In this document: positions 25,634 to 35,306 of the stretch, one piece after another | Layout: each line of letters begins with the position of its first letter | How positions within the stretch are numbered: the stretch's first letter is position 1 | Origin: JAPOXK01 sp965220315 | Lineage (GTDB): Bacteria > Chloroflexota > Dehalococcoidia > Bin125 | Reading direction: 5' to 3' | Length of the DNA stretch: 64,000 nucleotides | Assembly: GCA_965220315.1 (NCBI GenBank) | Contig: CBDCPP010000001.1 | Location: forward strand, 930,001 to 994,000 | Notes under the pieces: generated by a model | The model's database searches: none | What the model was told of the DNA's origin: nothing | What the model saw: only the letters and a program-made list of their open reading frames with translations | Program-made: the position numbers and the translations under genes

Positions 25634-25661
25634 ACTCTAGTGCCCCTTGGCCTGCGTGCAA
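25634..25661 (-). promoter_or_regulatory. Weak promoter candidate before the xer gene
   Basis: On the minus strand TTGCAC and TAGAGT are separated by 16 bases, resembling the better candidates before infC, thrS and tRNA-Val in spacing class. It lies in the 123-base gap between topA and the recombinase gene. Only three positions of the -10 are conserved, so this is tentative. Confidence 0.22.
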
Positions 25662-25720
25662 GCGCCGCGCCTAAAAATCCGGGTTCGCCCGTGCGATTTT
25701 CGCCTTTGCTCTTGCAGCGC

Positions 25721-28555
25721 TCACCGTGTGCGAGCTGCCTTTCGCGAGGCCTTCTTCGTGGCGGCTCGCCGAGCGCCTCGCTTGGGCTGGGACGCTCGCT
25801 CCGCGATCAGGGTGATCGCTCGTGCTAGGTCGAGACTGGCTGGCTCGAGGCCCGCTGGGATGGGCGCGTTGGTGGTGCCGTCGCTCACGTACGGCCCGTA
25901 GGGTCCTTGCAGCGCTTGGATCGGTGCGCCACTTTGTGGATGCTTGCCGATCTCCGCCAGTACCTTGCTCCGCTGTCGACGCCGAAAGCTGGCGCTGCGC
26001 GGTTCCGCCAAGAGATCCAGCGCTCGATCTAGGCCGATCGTGTATACGTCATCCTCGTCTTGGAGTGACCGCGATTCCTTACCGCTTTGGACGTAGGGAC
26101 CATAGCGTCCGCTCGCGGCTATCACATCCTCACTCGTCTTCGGGTCGCGACCGAGGTTGCGTGGCAAGGAGAGCCAGGTGAGCGCGTCTTCGATCGTTAC
26201 CTCTTCCAGCTTCATTTCTTTGGGCACGGAGGCGCGCTTAGGCTTGCGTGCGGTTTTCTTAGTTCTCTTCCCATCGCTGGGAGGGTTCGGACCGAGCTGC
26301 ACGTAGGCGCCGTAGCGGCCTGTTTGCAGCAGCACTTCCAAGCCGCTCTCGGGGTCACGACCGAGTTCCCGCGGGCCATCCCCCTTGCTTGCGAAGAGTT
26401 CCGCTGCTTTGTCAACCGAGAGGTCCGCCGGCGGAAGATCCAGCGGCAGCGAAACCGAGCTGCCGTTCTCGCCTTGGCCTTTCTGCAAGTAGGGACCGAA
26501 GCGCCCGATTCGTACGATCATGGGATCGCCGCTCTCGGGGTCGTCTCCCACGGGTAGCGCGGGAAAGGCGATGTTGGGGAGTTCTTGGTCTATCCGTGGC
26601 TCGAGGCCTGGTTCCTCTCTGTTGCCCCGGTAGAAGTGTTGCAGGTGCGTCACGGCATCGGCCTCGCCCCTGGCGATGTCGTCCAGCGTCTCTTCCATTT
26701 GCGCCGTGAACCGTGGCTCGACGAGGTCTCCGAAGTGGCGTTCGAGCAGATCCGTGACGGCGAATGCCAGGAAGGTCGGCGCTAGCGCGGTCTTGATTTT
26801 GAATGCGTAATCGCGCGCTTGTAGCGTGTCGAGGATCGCTGCGTAGGTACTCGGCCGCCCCAACCCTTCTTCTTCGAGCCGCTTGATGAGGCTCGCTTCC
26901 GTGAAGCGTGGCGGCGGTAGCGTCTCGTGCCGCTTGGGCGTGATCGATTTGACCGCCACTTTCTCGCCGGTTGCGAACGTGGGGAGTGGTTGCTCGCTTC
27001 CCGAGCGCTCATCCTCGGGATCGTCGCTGCTCTCTTGGTAAACGCGCAGGTATCCCGGGAAGAGGATCCGCTGTCCCCGCGCCTCGAAGATGGCTGGGTC
27101 GTCGACTTTTTTGCTGAGCGGCACGGTGAACTCGACCACCGTGCGTTCCAGCTTCGCGTTCGGCATTTGACTCGCCAGCGTGCGCTGCCAGATCAGCTCG
27201 TAGAGCCGTAGTTGATCACTGGGGAGCACGCCCTGGAGCTGCTGCGGGTCCCGGTGGATGTGCGTGGGCCGGATCGCCTCGTGCGCCTCTTGCGCGTTGC
27301 GTGTTTTCGAGGCGTAGATGCGCGCTCCCTTGGCGAAGTTGTCGCCGAAACGCGCGCGGATCACCTCTTGGGCTTCGTCAAGAGCGGAGGCTGCGAGTGT
27401 GACCGAGTCGGTCCGCATGTAGGTGATCAGGCCCTCGCGCTCGGCTCCCAGGTCGACACCTTCGTAGAGGCGTTGCGCGGCGCGCATCGTCCGCGTCGCG
27501 TTGAAGCCCAACTTGCGGCTTGCTTCCTGCTGCAAGGTGGACGTCGTGAAAGGAGCCGCCGGCCTGGACGTGACGGGCGATGCCTTGATCTTGCTGACCG
27601 ACCACGCTCCCACTCGTAGTCCGGGGATCAGCGCCTTCGCTTGCTTTTCGCTGAGCGCGCGCATGCCCTTGCCTTTGATCTTGCCCGTGGACGGGTCGAA
27701 GTCCTTGCCTGTGGGCAGGCGGGCTCTACCGAGTTGGCGCAAAGTCGTCCGGCAGCTGCCCTCCGCCCCTGCGACCGTCGCTTCCAGGTCCGAGTACTTT
27801 GCTGAGTGGAAGACCGCTCGCTCGCGCTCCCGCTGGACCAACAGCCGTACCGCGACGCTTTGTACACGGCCTGCGGACAGCCCGGCTTGTATCTTGCGCC
27901 ACAGCAGTGGTGAGAGGCTGTAGCCGAACAGACGGTCCAAGATCCGCCGTGACTCCTGGGCCGCTACGAGGTTGCGGTCCAGTGCCCGCGGCGTTTCCAG
28001 CGCCGCTTCGATCGCCTCTGGCGTCACTTCGTGAAAAACGATGCGTTCCACCGGCACGGTGGGCTCTAGCAGCTCTAGCAAATGCCAACTGATACTTTCG
28101 CCTTCCCGGTCCTCATCGGTCGCGAGGATTAACCTATCTGCTTGCTTGAGCGCCTTCCGTAGCCGCTCGACATGAGGGCGCTTCTCCTCCGGCACGATGT
28201 AGACCGGCTCATAGTCAGCGTCCACGTTGACTCCGAGTTCGCCCCACTTCTCCTCCCGGATCGCATCGGGGCGCTCGTCCGCGCGGCGCGGTAGATCGCG
28301 CACGTGCCCGTACGAAGAGTCAACCAGGTACGCGTCGCTTAGGAACCGCCCGATCGTCTTCGCCTTCGCTGGTGATTCGACGATGACCAAGTGGCGCTTG
28401 CTCTTGCGCTTGCCTTGCCCGCCGTGACTCTTCGGAGTTCCGCGTTGGGACGTGGTTGTGCGCGCACGCGGCTTGGCGGCCCCCTTGGCCGCCTTCTTCG
28501 TTGATTTCCTGCGCCTCGCAGCGGTTGCTGCGCTACTCGCTCTAGACCCGGACAT
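25721..28555 (-). CDS. topA: DNA topoisomerase I (type IA)
   Basis: Relaxes negative supercoils. 944 residues. A basic Lys/Ala/Arg N-tail (1-52) precedes the TOPRIM domain (HLVIVESPAKAKTIGRFL at 55; acidic DED at 147-149). The active-site Tyr379 sits in GLITYMRTDSV. The central gate ends near residue 650. Instead of C-terminal zinc fingers there are about four repeats built on GRFGPYLQ, GRYGAYVQ, GRYGPYVQ and GPYGPYV, then a second Lys/Ala/Arg tail. No CxxC pair is present in the C-terminal third. It is co-directional with dprA and overlaps it by 14 bases. Confidence 0.96.
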   Translation of the reverse strand: MSGSRASSAATAARRRKSTKKAAKGAAKPRARTTTSQRGTPKSHGGQGKRKSKRHLVIVESPAKAKTIGRFLSDAYLVDSSYGHVRDLPRRADERPDAIREEKWGELGVNVDADYEPVYIVPEEKRPHVERLRKALKQADRLILATDEDREGESISWHLLELLEPTVPVERIVFHEVTPEAIEAALETPRALDRNLVAAQESRRILDRLFGYSLSPLLWRKIQAGLSAGRVQSVAVRLLVQRERERAVFHSAKYSDLEATVAGAEGSCRTTLRQLGRARLPTGKDFDPSTGKIKGKGMRALSEKQAKALIPGLRVGAWSVSKIKASPVTSRPAAPFTTSTLQQEASRKLGFNATRTMRAAQRLYEGVDLGAEREGLITYMRTDSVTLAASALDEAQEVIRARFGDNFAKGARIYASKTRNAQEAHEAIRPTHIHRDPQQLQGVLPSDQLRLYELIWQRTLASQMPNAKLERTVVEFTVPLSKKVDDPAIFEARGQRILFPGYLRVYQESSDDPEDERSGSEQPLPTFATGEKVAVKSITPKRHETLPPPRFTEASLIKRLEEEGLGRPSTYAAILDTLQARDYAFKIKTALAPTFLAFAVTDLLERHFGDLVEPRFTAQMEETLDDIARGEADAVTHLQHFYRGNREEPGLEPRIDQELPNIAFPALPVGDDPESGDPMIVRIGRFGPYLQKGQGENGSSVSLPLDLPPADLSVDKAAELFASKGDGPRELGRDPESGLEVLLQTGRYGAYVQLGPNPPSDGKRTKKTARKPKRASVPKEMKLEEVTIEDALTWLSLPRNLGRDPKTSEDVIAASGRYGPYVQSGKESRSLQDEDDVYTIGLDRALDLLAEPRSASFRRRQRSKVLAEIGKHPQSGAPIQALQGPYGPYVSDGTTNAPIPAGLEPASLDLARAITLIAERASQPKRGARRAATKKASRKAARTR

Positions 28556-29663
28556 ACGTCATAGGACCCACCTGGCGCACCGCGCCCTTCAATTCCAGCA
28601 TGGCCAGGGTGCTGCTAACGGTCGAGACGGGCAAGTCCACGGCCCGCACGGCTTCGTCGATATGCATCGGTTCATGGCTGAGCTGTTTCAAGATCAGCGA
28701 CTCCGTGGGATCGTCTGGCAACACGCGAGCCAGCTCGATCTGGTGCTCGACCATTTGTAGGTTAAGCTCCTCCAATACGTCACGGACGTTGGTCACGAGC
28801 TTCGCCATCCCTTGTTGGATCAGGGCGTTCGCCCCTTGACTGTTCGGGGATGTAATTCGTCCCGGTACGGCGAAGACTTCACGGTTTTGCGAGTTGGCCC
28901 AATTCGCCGTGTGCAACGCTCCCGACTTTTTACCTGCTTCGATCACCAGGGTGCCGAGCGTGAGTCCGCTCAAGATGCGGTTGCGACGCGGGAAGTAGTC
29001 CGCTCGCGGCTTCACGCCTAGGGCCTGTTCGGAGAGCAGCACGCCTTCATCTGCTATGCGCCGGGCCAGCTCCGCATGTTCCGGCGGGTAGATCGTGTCT
29101 AGTCCGCACGGCAGCACGGCGATGCTCCGCCCTCCGGCGTCTAGCGCTGCTTGGTGCGCGATTCCGTCGATGCCGCGGGCCAGCCCGCTCACCACCGTGA
29201 TCCCGTTGTGCGCTAGATCGCGACTGAATTCCTCCGCTGTCTGGCGTCCATAGGGGGAAGCTCGCCGCGTGCCGACTACGGCCAACGACCATTCATCCCG
29301 CGGGGTGAACTCGCCGTGCATGAACAGGACTGGCGGCCGCTCGTCGATCTCGCGCAAGCGCGGCGGGTAACGCGGGTCGTTCCAGGGAATCGCAGTCACT
29401 CCTGCTGCGACCAACTGCTCGAGTTCGGCTTCCGGCTTGAGATGGGCTCGATGCTGCTGCAGCGATCGGATCGTGCCATCGTCGAGTCCGGCCGCTTGGA
29501 GTTCGCCCCGATCTGCCTTCCAAGCTTCTTTCAGACTGGGGAAGTGCGCTTCCAACAGCTCCGTGCGGCGGCTGCCGATCCTCGGTACCCGGGCGAAGGC
29601 TAGCCGGTGAGCCAGCTCTTCTTCGGAGATCGCCGTCCCTGCTGGTGCCGCATTGGTGGCCAC
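28542..29663 (-). CDS. dprA: DNA-processing protein DprA
   Basis: Binds incoming single-stranded DNA and loads RecA during natural transformation. 373 residues: an N-terminal SAM/HhH-like part (1-80), a Rossmann domain with VVGTRRASPYG, SGLARGIDGIAHQAAL, GLDTIYPPEH and FPRRNRILSGL, and a C-terminal winged helix (ESLILKQLSHEPMHIDEAVRA, about 310-370). GTG start with GGAG six bases upstream. Lies directly upstream of topA, a widespread dprA-topA order. No other competence genes are in the window, so natural transformation is possible but not shown. Confidence 0.94.
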   Translation of the reverse strand: MATNAAPAGTAISEEELAHRLAFARVPRIGSRRTELLEAHFPSLKEAWKADRGELQAAGLDDGTIRSLQQHRAHLKPEAELEQLVAAGVTAIPWNDPRYPPRLREIDERPPVLFMHGEFTPRDEWSLAVVGTRRASPYGRQTAEEFSRDLAHNGITVVSGLARGIDGIAHQAALDAGGRSIAVLPCGLDTIYPPEHAELARRIADEGVLLSEQALGVKPRADYFPRRNRILSGLTLGTLVIEAGKKSGALHTANWANSQNREVFAVPGRITSPNSQGANALIQQGMAKLVTNVRDVLEELNLQMVEHQIELARVLPDDPTESLILKQLSHEPMHIDEAVRAVDLPVSTVSSTLAMLELKGAVRQVGPMTYVRV

Positions 29664-29664
29664 G

Positions 29665-30963
29665 CTAGGCTCCGGTCGCCGCGCCTTGGTCGGTAGCGAC
29701 TGTGGCTGCCGGCGCTGGTCGGCGCACGCGCAGTTTGGCGATGCGGTGGCCCGTCATGCTTTGTACGGCAATCGTTAGGCCGTTAACTTGGACCGCATCG
29801 CCCACGGCGGGGATCTTCCCCAACCGCTCGAACACGTAGCCGGCGACGGTGTCGAAGTCACCCTCTTCAATCTGTACCTCAAATAGGTCTTTGAGTTCGT
29901 CAATCGACGCGCGCCCGTCCAGCCATGCTTCGTGCTCCGACACCCGCACAACCGAAGCGGTGCCGGTGTCGTACTCGTCCTCAATCTCCCCTACGATCTC
30001 TTCCAGTAGATCTTCCATCGTCACCAGTCCGGCCGTGCCACCGTACTCGTCTAGGACGATCGCGATGTGCACTCGGCTGCGACGAAACTGCGCCAGCATC
30101 TCATCCAGCCGCTTGGATTCGGGCACTAGCAGCGGCCGCCGCATCAGCTCTCGCACGCTTTGACTGAGCTGCCCCGTTACCTGTGAAGCGAGGATATCCC
30201 GCGCGTACAGTACCCCCACGACATTATCGATCGTTTTTTCGTAGACGGGCATGCGGGAGACGCCGCGCTGCACCGCTGTTTCGGCGGCGGCGCTCAGGCT
30301 GGACTCTATTTCGATGGCTACGATGTCCGGTCGCGGCACCATTGCTTCCCGTACGGCTGTCTCTCCAATTTCGAAGACGCCACGGATCATCTCTCGCTCG
30401 TCTGCCTCGATACCGCCGCCGCTTTCTTCACGCGCTAGTAGCAACTCCAGGGGTTCTGGCTCCATTGGACCACGCGTCGTCGCGCGCGTGATTGGTCGCG
30501 CTAGAGCGGCGGGGGCTTCGAACACTGCCGCGGGTACCCGGAAAACGGCTTGAAAGCGACGCATCGTCGGCGCTAGGCGCAAGCCGAATCCCTCGGGACT
30601 GATCTCTGCCAGTCGGCGTGGTATCGCCTGCAACAGCGCGACGACCACGAAGCCGATCGCTGCCGTCCCCGCGATGACCTGCCAGCTGAAATCGACTTCT
30701 CGCGCGATTAGATAGATGGCTGCTGCTAGTCCCGTCACGACCGCCAGGCTGCGGCCTACCGCGAACGAGCCCAGCGCCCGCTCGCGCTCCTGGATCACGT
30801 TGTGCAGCCAGCGTGCGCGAGGATTCTCTGGTTCCTTGTCCAACAACAGCCGCGCTCGCGAGCGGCTCACGCTGATCACGCCGACCTCGGCGCTGGCTAG
30901 CAGGACCAGGAGCGCCGTCGACGCGAGGAGGATGGCTACCGCGGCGATCGACCCACCGCTCAC
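29665..30963 (-). CDS. HlyC/CorC-type (CNNM/DUF21) membrane transporter
   Basis: 432 residues. The N-terminal CNNM/DUF21 domain (1-185) holds helices such as AAVAILLASTALLVLLASAEVGVI and LAVVTGLAAAIYLI. Two CBS domains (about 200-330) include REAMVPRPDIVAIEI, RMPVYEKTIDNVVGVLYARDI and VLDEYGGTAGLVTMEDLLEEIVGEI. A CorC_HlyC domain ends it (EAWLDGRASIDELKDLF to LRV). Such proteins are linked to Mg2+ or Co2+ efflux and metal resistance. The GTG overlaps the glmU stop (GTGA), so it is coupled to glmU. Substrate is not shown by sequence. Confidence 0.9.
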   Translation of the reverse strand: MSGGSIAAVAILLASTALLVLLASAEVGVISVSRSRARLLLDKEPENPRARWLHNVIQERERALGSFAVGRSLAVVTGLAAAIYLIAREVDFSWQVIAGTAAIGFVVVALLQAIPRRLAEISPEGFGLRLAPTMRRFQAVFRVPAAVFEAPAALARPITRATTRGPMEPEPLELLLAREESGGGIEADEREMIRGVFEIGETAVREAMVPRPDIVAIEIESSLSAAAETAVQRGVSRMPVYEKTIDNVVGVLYARDILASQVTGQLSQSVRELMRRPLLVPESKRLDEMLAQFRRSRVHIAIVLDEYGGTAGLVTMEDLLEEIVGEIEDEYDTGTASVVRVSEHEAWLDGRASIDELKDLFEVQIEEGDFDTVAGYVFERLGKIPAVGDAVQVNGLTIAVQSMTGHRIAKLRVRRPAPAATVATDQGAATGA

Positions 30964-32315
30964 GACTGATCCTCCGCCGACCGCGTCTTCCGCACCCGGC
31001 GCGCCGGACTCCCGATCACCCGCTCGCCCGCCCCCACTGATTTATTCACCACCGAGCCCGCGCCCGTCGATGCCCTATCGCCCAGCTCAACCGGTGCGAT
31101 CAGCAATGTGTCGCTGCCGATGAAGGCCTGCTCGCCGATCACGGTGCGGTGCTTCGTTCTTCCATCGAAGTTACAGGTGATCACGCCGGCACCGATGTTG
31201 GTCTCCGCTCCCACCTCCGCATCGCCTAGGTACGAGAAATGTCCCATCCGCACGTTCCTGTGCAGACGAGCATTCTTGATCTCCGCGTGTGTTCCGATGT
31301 GTACGCCGTCGTCGAGCACACTGCCGGGGCGGATCGTGCTGTACGGGCCCACGGTTACTTCCGCGCCCAGCACTGCGCCTTCCAGGGTGCAGCTCTCCAG
31401 CCGGCAGCCGTTGCCGAGTTGGCAGTTGCGTACCACTGCATTGGGGCCGAGCGCGCAGTGTTTGCCCACTACCGTCGAGCCGCGCAGATGTGTTCCCGGT
31501 TCCAGCACGGTGTCACCGTGGATGACGACATCCGCGTCGATGTACGTCGTCTTCGGGTCCACGATCGACACGCCTAGAGCTAGCCAGTGCTCTTGGATTC
31601 GGTGCCGCATCAGATGCTCCGCACGCATGAGGTCCGTCCGGTCTTCGACGTTGATACGCCCATCCGGTGCAGGCACAGGTACGGGCAGCGCGCCGCCTTC
31701 ACCTGCCGCTACCGTGACCGCATCAGTCAGGTAGATCTCGCCTCTCGCGCTCGGGGCCAGCTTGGCGAGCGTACGCCAGAGCCACGCTCCTTCGAACGCG
31801 TAAATCCCCAGGTTGACCTCGCGAATCGCGGCCGTGGCTGCATCGGCATCCGCCTCTTCGACGATCGCCGCAATTCCTCCCGCTTCGCTGCGCACAACGC
31901 GGCCCATGTAGTGCGGGTCTGGCACTTCGGCCGTCGCCACGGCTGCGGATGCGACATCTGCCTCGAGCACGGTACGCAATTGTTCGGCGCTCACGAGAGG
32001 CATATCACCATTCACCACCAGGACCCGCCCGTCGCCCGCGAGGGCGCTCGCTTGCAGCGTTGCGTGGCCGGTGCCTAGCTGTTCGGCCTGCGTGGCGTAC
32101 GCCACCTTGTTCGCATGTCCAGATCCCTCTACTGCGGCGCGTACCGCTTCGCCACCGTGCCCGGTTACGACCACTGTTTGTTCAACACCCGCCTCACGTA
32201 ATGCCTGTAACACATGCAGAACCATGGCTCGGCCACACACAGGCTGTAGCACCTTCGGCAACGCCGAACGCATGCGCGTCCCCACGCCTGCCGCTAACAC
32301 AATGGCGGCCGTCAC
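30960..32315 (-). CDS. glmU: Bifunctional UDP-N-acetylglucosamine pyrophosphorylase / glucosamine-1-P acetyltransferase
   Basis: Makes UDP-GlcNAc for peptidoglycan from glucosamine-1-phosphate, acetyl-CoA and UTP. 451 residues. Uridyltransferase domain: VLAAGVGTRMRSALPKVLQPVCG at residue 6 (key Arg and Lys), EQLGTGHATLQA and VNGDMPLV. A left-handed beta-helix acetyltransferase domain starts near residue 250 with hexapeptide repeats and the block RLHRNVRMGHFSYLGDAEVG, then NIGAGVITCNFDG. Starts with GTG. First gene of the long minus-strand run; divergent from alaS across a 341-base gap. Confidence 0.96.
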   Translation of the reverse strand: MTAAIVLAAGVGTRMRSALPKVLQPVCGRAMVLHVLQALREAGVEQTVVVTGHGGEAVRAAVEGSGHANKVAYATQAEQLGTGHATLQASALAGDGRVLVVNGDMPLVSAEQLRTVLEADVASAAVATAEVPDPHYMGRVVRSEAGGIAAIVEEADADAATAAIREVNLGIYAFEGAWLWRTLAKLAPSARGEIYLTDAVTVAAGEGGALPVPVPAPDGRINVEDRTDLMRAEHLMRHRIQEHWLALGVSIVDPKTTYIDADVVIHGDTVLEPGTHLRGSTVVGKHCALGPNAVVRNCQLGNGCRLESCTLEGAVLGAEVTVGPYSTIRPGSVLDDGVHIGTHAEIKNARLHRNVRMGHFSYLGDAEVGAETNIGAGVITCNFDGRTKHRTVIGEQAFIGSDTLLIAPVELGDRASTGAGSVVNKSVGAGERVIGSPARRVRKTRSAEDQS

Positions 32316-32656
32316 GGGTAACGCCGGATTGTGACTGGGGCGCTGTCAGCCGTCTTTCGCCGCGCCGCCCGTGGGTGGGGTGCCGTTAGGTTCACGCTTC
32401 TCGAAGCGCGAATCGATGGAGAGCTAGGAGGGATGTCGGACGAATCCAAGCGTTTCTTACTGCAGGCTCGATCCGGGCTGCTCGTCCTGGTTCACACTCG
32501 TACGTTCACGCTAAGAACTCCCGCGCTGGACTGTCAACCAGAGAGGGCTTATGGGAACGCGCACGCGATCAGCAAGCCTTGAGGAGATCGGTGTTTATAC
32601 TAAGTTAGATGCGCCGGCGGGGGCGCGCTCGAAGAGGACGCCACCGGGGCACAGGC
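32316..32656. other. Divergent glmU/alaS intergenic region
   Basis: A 341-base gap between the two starts. It holds a TATACT hexamer at 32596-32601, a plausible -10 for alaS with no good -35. A 49-codon open frame at 32433-32582 has TAGGAGGG but with no spacing to its ATG and no recognisable product. I see no T-box: the conserved TGGNACCGCG element is missing. glmU promoter signals are not distinct. Confidence 0.5.
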
Positions 32657-35302
32657 ATGGATGCCAGCGAGATCCGTCGTCGTTTCATCGATCACTTTGT
32701 CAGGCATGGCCATCTGGAAGTTGCGAGCGCATCGCTTGTTGCACCTGGCGATCCGACGCTGCTCTTCACCAGTGCAGGAATGGTTCCCTTCAAGCCGTAT
32801 TTCCTTGACCAGGCGACGCCGCCTCGCCCGCGCTTGGCTTCGATTCAGAAGTGCTTCCGCACCACTGATATCGATGAGGTCGGCGATGACTCGCATCTCA
32901 CGTTCTTCGAGATGCTCGGGAACTTTTCATTCGGGGATTACTTTAAAGTCGAGGCACAAGCCTTCGCTTGGGAGCTAGTGACTCAAGAGCTGGCTATCCC
33001 TTCGGAACGCCTCGTGACAACGGTCTTTCATGACGACGAGGAAGCCTTCGAGGGATGGCGCAAGCTGGGCATTCCAGCGAGCAAGATCTATCGCTATGGC
33101 AAAGCGGAAGGGAACTACTGGTCCACTGGCGTCGACGGGCCCTGCGGCCCCTGCTCTGAGATTTACTACGACTTTGGTCCCGAGGTGGACGAGGGTCGAG
33201 CCTCCGAGCCTCGCGATGAAACCGGCCGCTACCTTGAGATCTGGAACCTCGTTTTCATGCAGTTCCTCCAAGGCGACGACGGTAGCGAAACGCCTCTGCC
33301 TGCCAAGAACATCGACACCGGCGCTGGTCTGGAGCGCTGGGCCATGGTCATGCAAGACAAGCGCAACATCTACGAGACTGACCTCTTTGCCCCTCTCCTC
33401 GCCTACATCGCTGATCGCTGCGGGCGGGGCTATGCCGCGGTCGGCGCTAACGACCAGCGTGCTCTACGCGTCGTTGCCGAGCATGGACGCGCCATGACTT
33501 TTTTGGCTGCGGATGGTGTCTTGCCGAGCAACGAAGGCCGGGGGTACGTCTTACGCCGCCTTATCCGGCGCGCCCTCTACATGGCCCATACTCTGGGAAT
33601 CAGCGATGCGCTGCTTCCCGATGTTGCGGTGCGCGTCCGTGAGCGGATGGGTCAGGCCTATCCCGAACTCCAGGAGAACGCTGCACTGGTGACGCAGATC
33701 CTCGGACAAGAAGAGGAGCGGTTCCGCCGTACGCTCGCAACGGGTCAGCGCTTACTAGAAGAGCAAATCCTTCCGGATCTTGCCCGCGCCGGGAATCGTT
33801 TTATCCCTGGGGATGCGCTCTTTCGCCTCTACGACACGTACGGTTTCCCGCCGGACCTAACACGAGAGATTGCGGCAGGTGCAGGCTTCGGCGTCGACGA
33901 GGCTGGATTCGGAGTTGCTATGGCCGAGCAGCGCGCGCGCGGCCGTGCCACGGCCGAATTCCGCGTCGCTGCGGACGATGCTGCCTATTCCGAGATCAGC
34001 AACGCTTCCACTTTCCTCGGCTACGAGCATCTTGCCCATTCGGCCAGCGTGGTGGCCTTGGTCCAAGACGGCCAGCGAGTAGATAAAGTGGCACTGGGCG
34101 CGCAGTTGAACGTCGTCCTCGACCAAACGCCCTTCTATCCGGAGGGGGGTGGGCAGGTCGGAGACGGTGGGCGCTTGGTCTGGCCTGAAGGCGAGCTTCG
34201 TATCGACGATACTCAAGCCCATGGCGACCTGATCGCGCATCACGGAGAGGTCGTGCTGGGTACCTTGCGCGTGGGCGACGCCGTGCAAGCATTCGTTGAT
34301 AACGATCAGCGGCGTGACACGATGCGTAACCACACCGCGACGCATCTCCTTCACGCTGCGTTGCGCGAGGTCCTTGGTGACCATGTTCGCCAAGGCGGCT
34401 CACTTGTTGCTCCGGACCGTCTCCGCTTTGACTATACGCAGTCTCAAGCGCCTAGTGGCGAGCAACTTGCCGAGGTCCAACGGTTGATCAGCGCGCGCAT
34501 TCGCGAGGACTTACCTGTCGGCACCGATGCGATGTCCTTTGAAGATGCCGTCGCGGCTGGCGCCATGGCGATCTTCGGCGAGAAATACGGTGCCGATGTA
34601 CGCGTCGTCCATATCTGTGATCCTGATCCGGCTGTTCACGATTGCTTCAGTAAGGAACTCTGTGGAGGCACGCACGCGCCTACGACGGGCTACATTGGGG
34701 CTTTCCAGATCATCTCGGAGGGAAGCGTCGGCGCTGGCTTGCGTCGTATTGAGGCGCTCACCGGTGCCGCCGCCGATGCTTGGCGGGAGAAGCGACTTCA
34801 GATTCTGACGAATATCGCGGATTCTCTCCGTGCCGCGCCAGCCGAGGTTCCGGCCCGTCTCGCAGCGCTCCAGGCAGAGCTCGACGACGCCCGCCGTCAG
34901 ATCGCGGCTGCAGAGCGGCAGGCCAGCGCTGGTTCAGCCGAGCGGCTCGTCGCCTTGGCGCAGGAAGTTGACGGCGTCAGGCTGGTCGTCAGTCGTGTTG
35001 ATGTCGCGTCTGCAGACGCACTTCGCCAAGTCGGCGACGCCGTCCGCAAGCGGCTCGGAAGCGGCGTAATCGTCCTCGGTGCCATCACTAAGGAGAAACC
35101 GGTCTTCGTTGCGATGATCTCCGAGGACCTCGTCGCGAGTGGATTGCACGCTGGCAAGCTGATCAAGGATGTGGCAGCCGTTGCCGGTGGTGGGGGCGGA
35201 GGTCGGCCGGAGATGGCGCAGGCGGGCGGAAAGGACGCGGCGCGCTTGGACGATGCGCTCGCCACGGCGGCGGCGGGCGTTCGGAGTCAGCGTAGTCGCT
35301 GA
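32657..35302 (+). CDS. alaS: Alanyl-tRNA synthetase
   Basis: Charges tRNA-Ala. 881 residues. The catalytic class II core starts EIRRRFIDHFVRHGH with SLVAPGDPTLLFTSAGM, then LASIQKCFRT and FEMLGNFSFGDYF. The editing domain carries the zinc motifs HTATHLLHAAL and CGGTHAPTTG (His pair and Cys/His), and a C-terminal DHHA1 domain ends with VAAVAGGGGGGRPEMAQAGG. ATG at 32657 is chosen because it gives MDASEIRRRF; a longer in-frame start adds 16 Arg-rich residues without homology. Four bases separate it from the next gene. Confidence 0.97.
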   Translation: MDASEIRRRFIDHFVRHGHLEVASASLVAPGDPTLLFTSAGMVPFKPYFLDQATPPRPRLASIQKCFRTTDIDEVGDDSHLTFFEMLGNFSFGDYFKVEAQAFAWELVTQELAIPSERLVTTVFHDDEEAFEGWRKLGIPASKIYRYGKAEGNYWSTGVDGPCGPCSEIYYDFGPEVDEGRASEPRDETGRYLEIWNLVFMQFLQGDDGSETPLPAKNIDTGAGLERWAMVMQDKRNIYETDLFAPLLAYIADRCGRGYAAVGANDQRALRVVAEHGRAMTFLAADGVLPSNEGRGYVLRRLIRRALYMAHTLGISDALLPDVAVRVRERMGQAYPELQENAALVTQILGQEEERFRRTLATGQRLLEEQILPDLARAGNRFIPGDALFRLYDTYGFPPDLTREIAAGAGFGVDEAGFGVAMAEQRARGRATAEFRVAADDAAYSEISNASTFLGYEHLAHSASVVALVQDGQRVDKVALGAQLNVVLDQTPFYPEGGGQVGDGGRLVWPEGELRIDDTQAHGDLIAHHGEVVLGTLRVGDAVQAFVDNDQRRDTMRNHTATHLLHAALREVLGDHVRQGGSLVAPDRLRFDYTQSQAPSGEQLAEVQRLISARIREDLPVGTDAMSFEDAVAAGAMAIFGEKYGADVRVVHICDPDPAVHDCFSKELCGGTHAPTTGYIGAFQIISEGSVGAGLRRIEALTGAAADAWREKRLQILTNIADSLRAAPAEVPARLAALQAELDDARRQIAAAERQASAGSAERLVALAQEVDGVRLVVSRVDVASADALRQVGDAVRKRLGSGVIVLGAITKEKPVFVAMISEDLVASGLHAGKLIKDVAAVAGGGGGGRPEMAQAGGKDAARLDDALATAAAGVRSQRSR

Positions 35303-35306
35303 ACTG

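Noticed and set aside
32433..32582. 49-codon ORF preceded by AGGAGGG
   Set aside because: The Shine-Dalgarno touches the ATG, leaving no spacing, the product is unlike any family, and the region probably contains the alaS promoter.
32316..32656. Possible T-box leader of alaS
   Set aside because: Although there is GC-rich sequence around 32545-32570, the invariant T-box sequence and AGTA bulge are missing and no terminator/antiterminator pair is seen.
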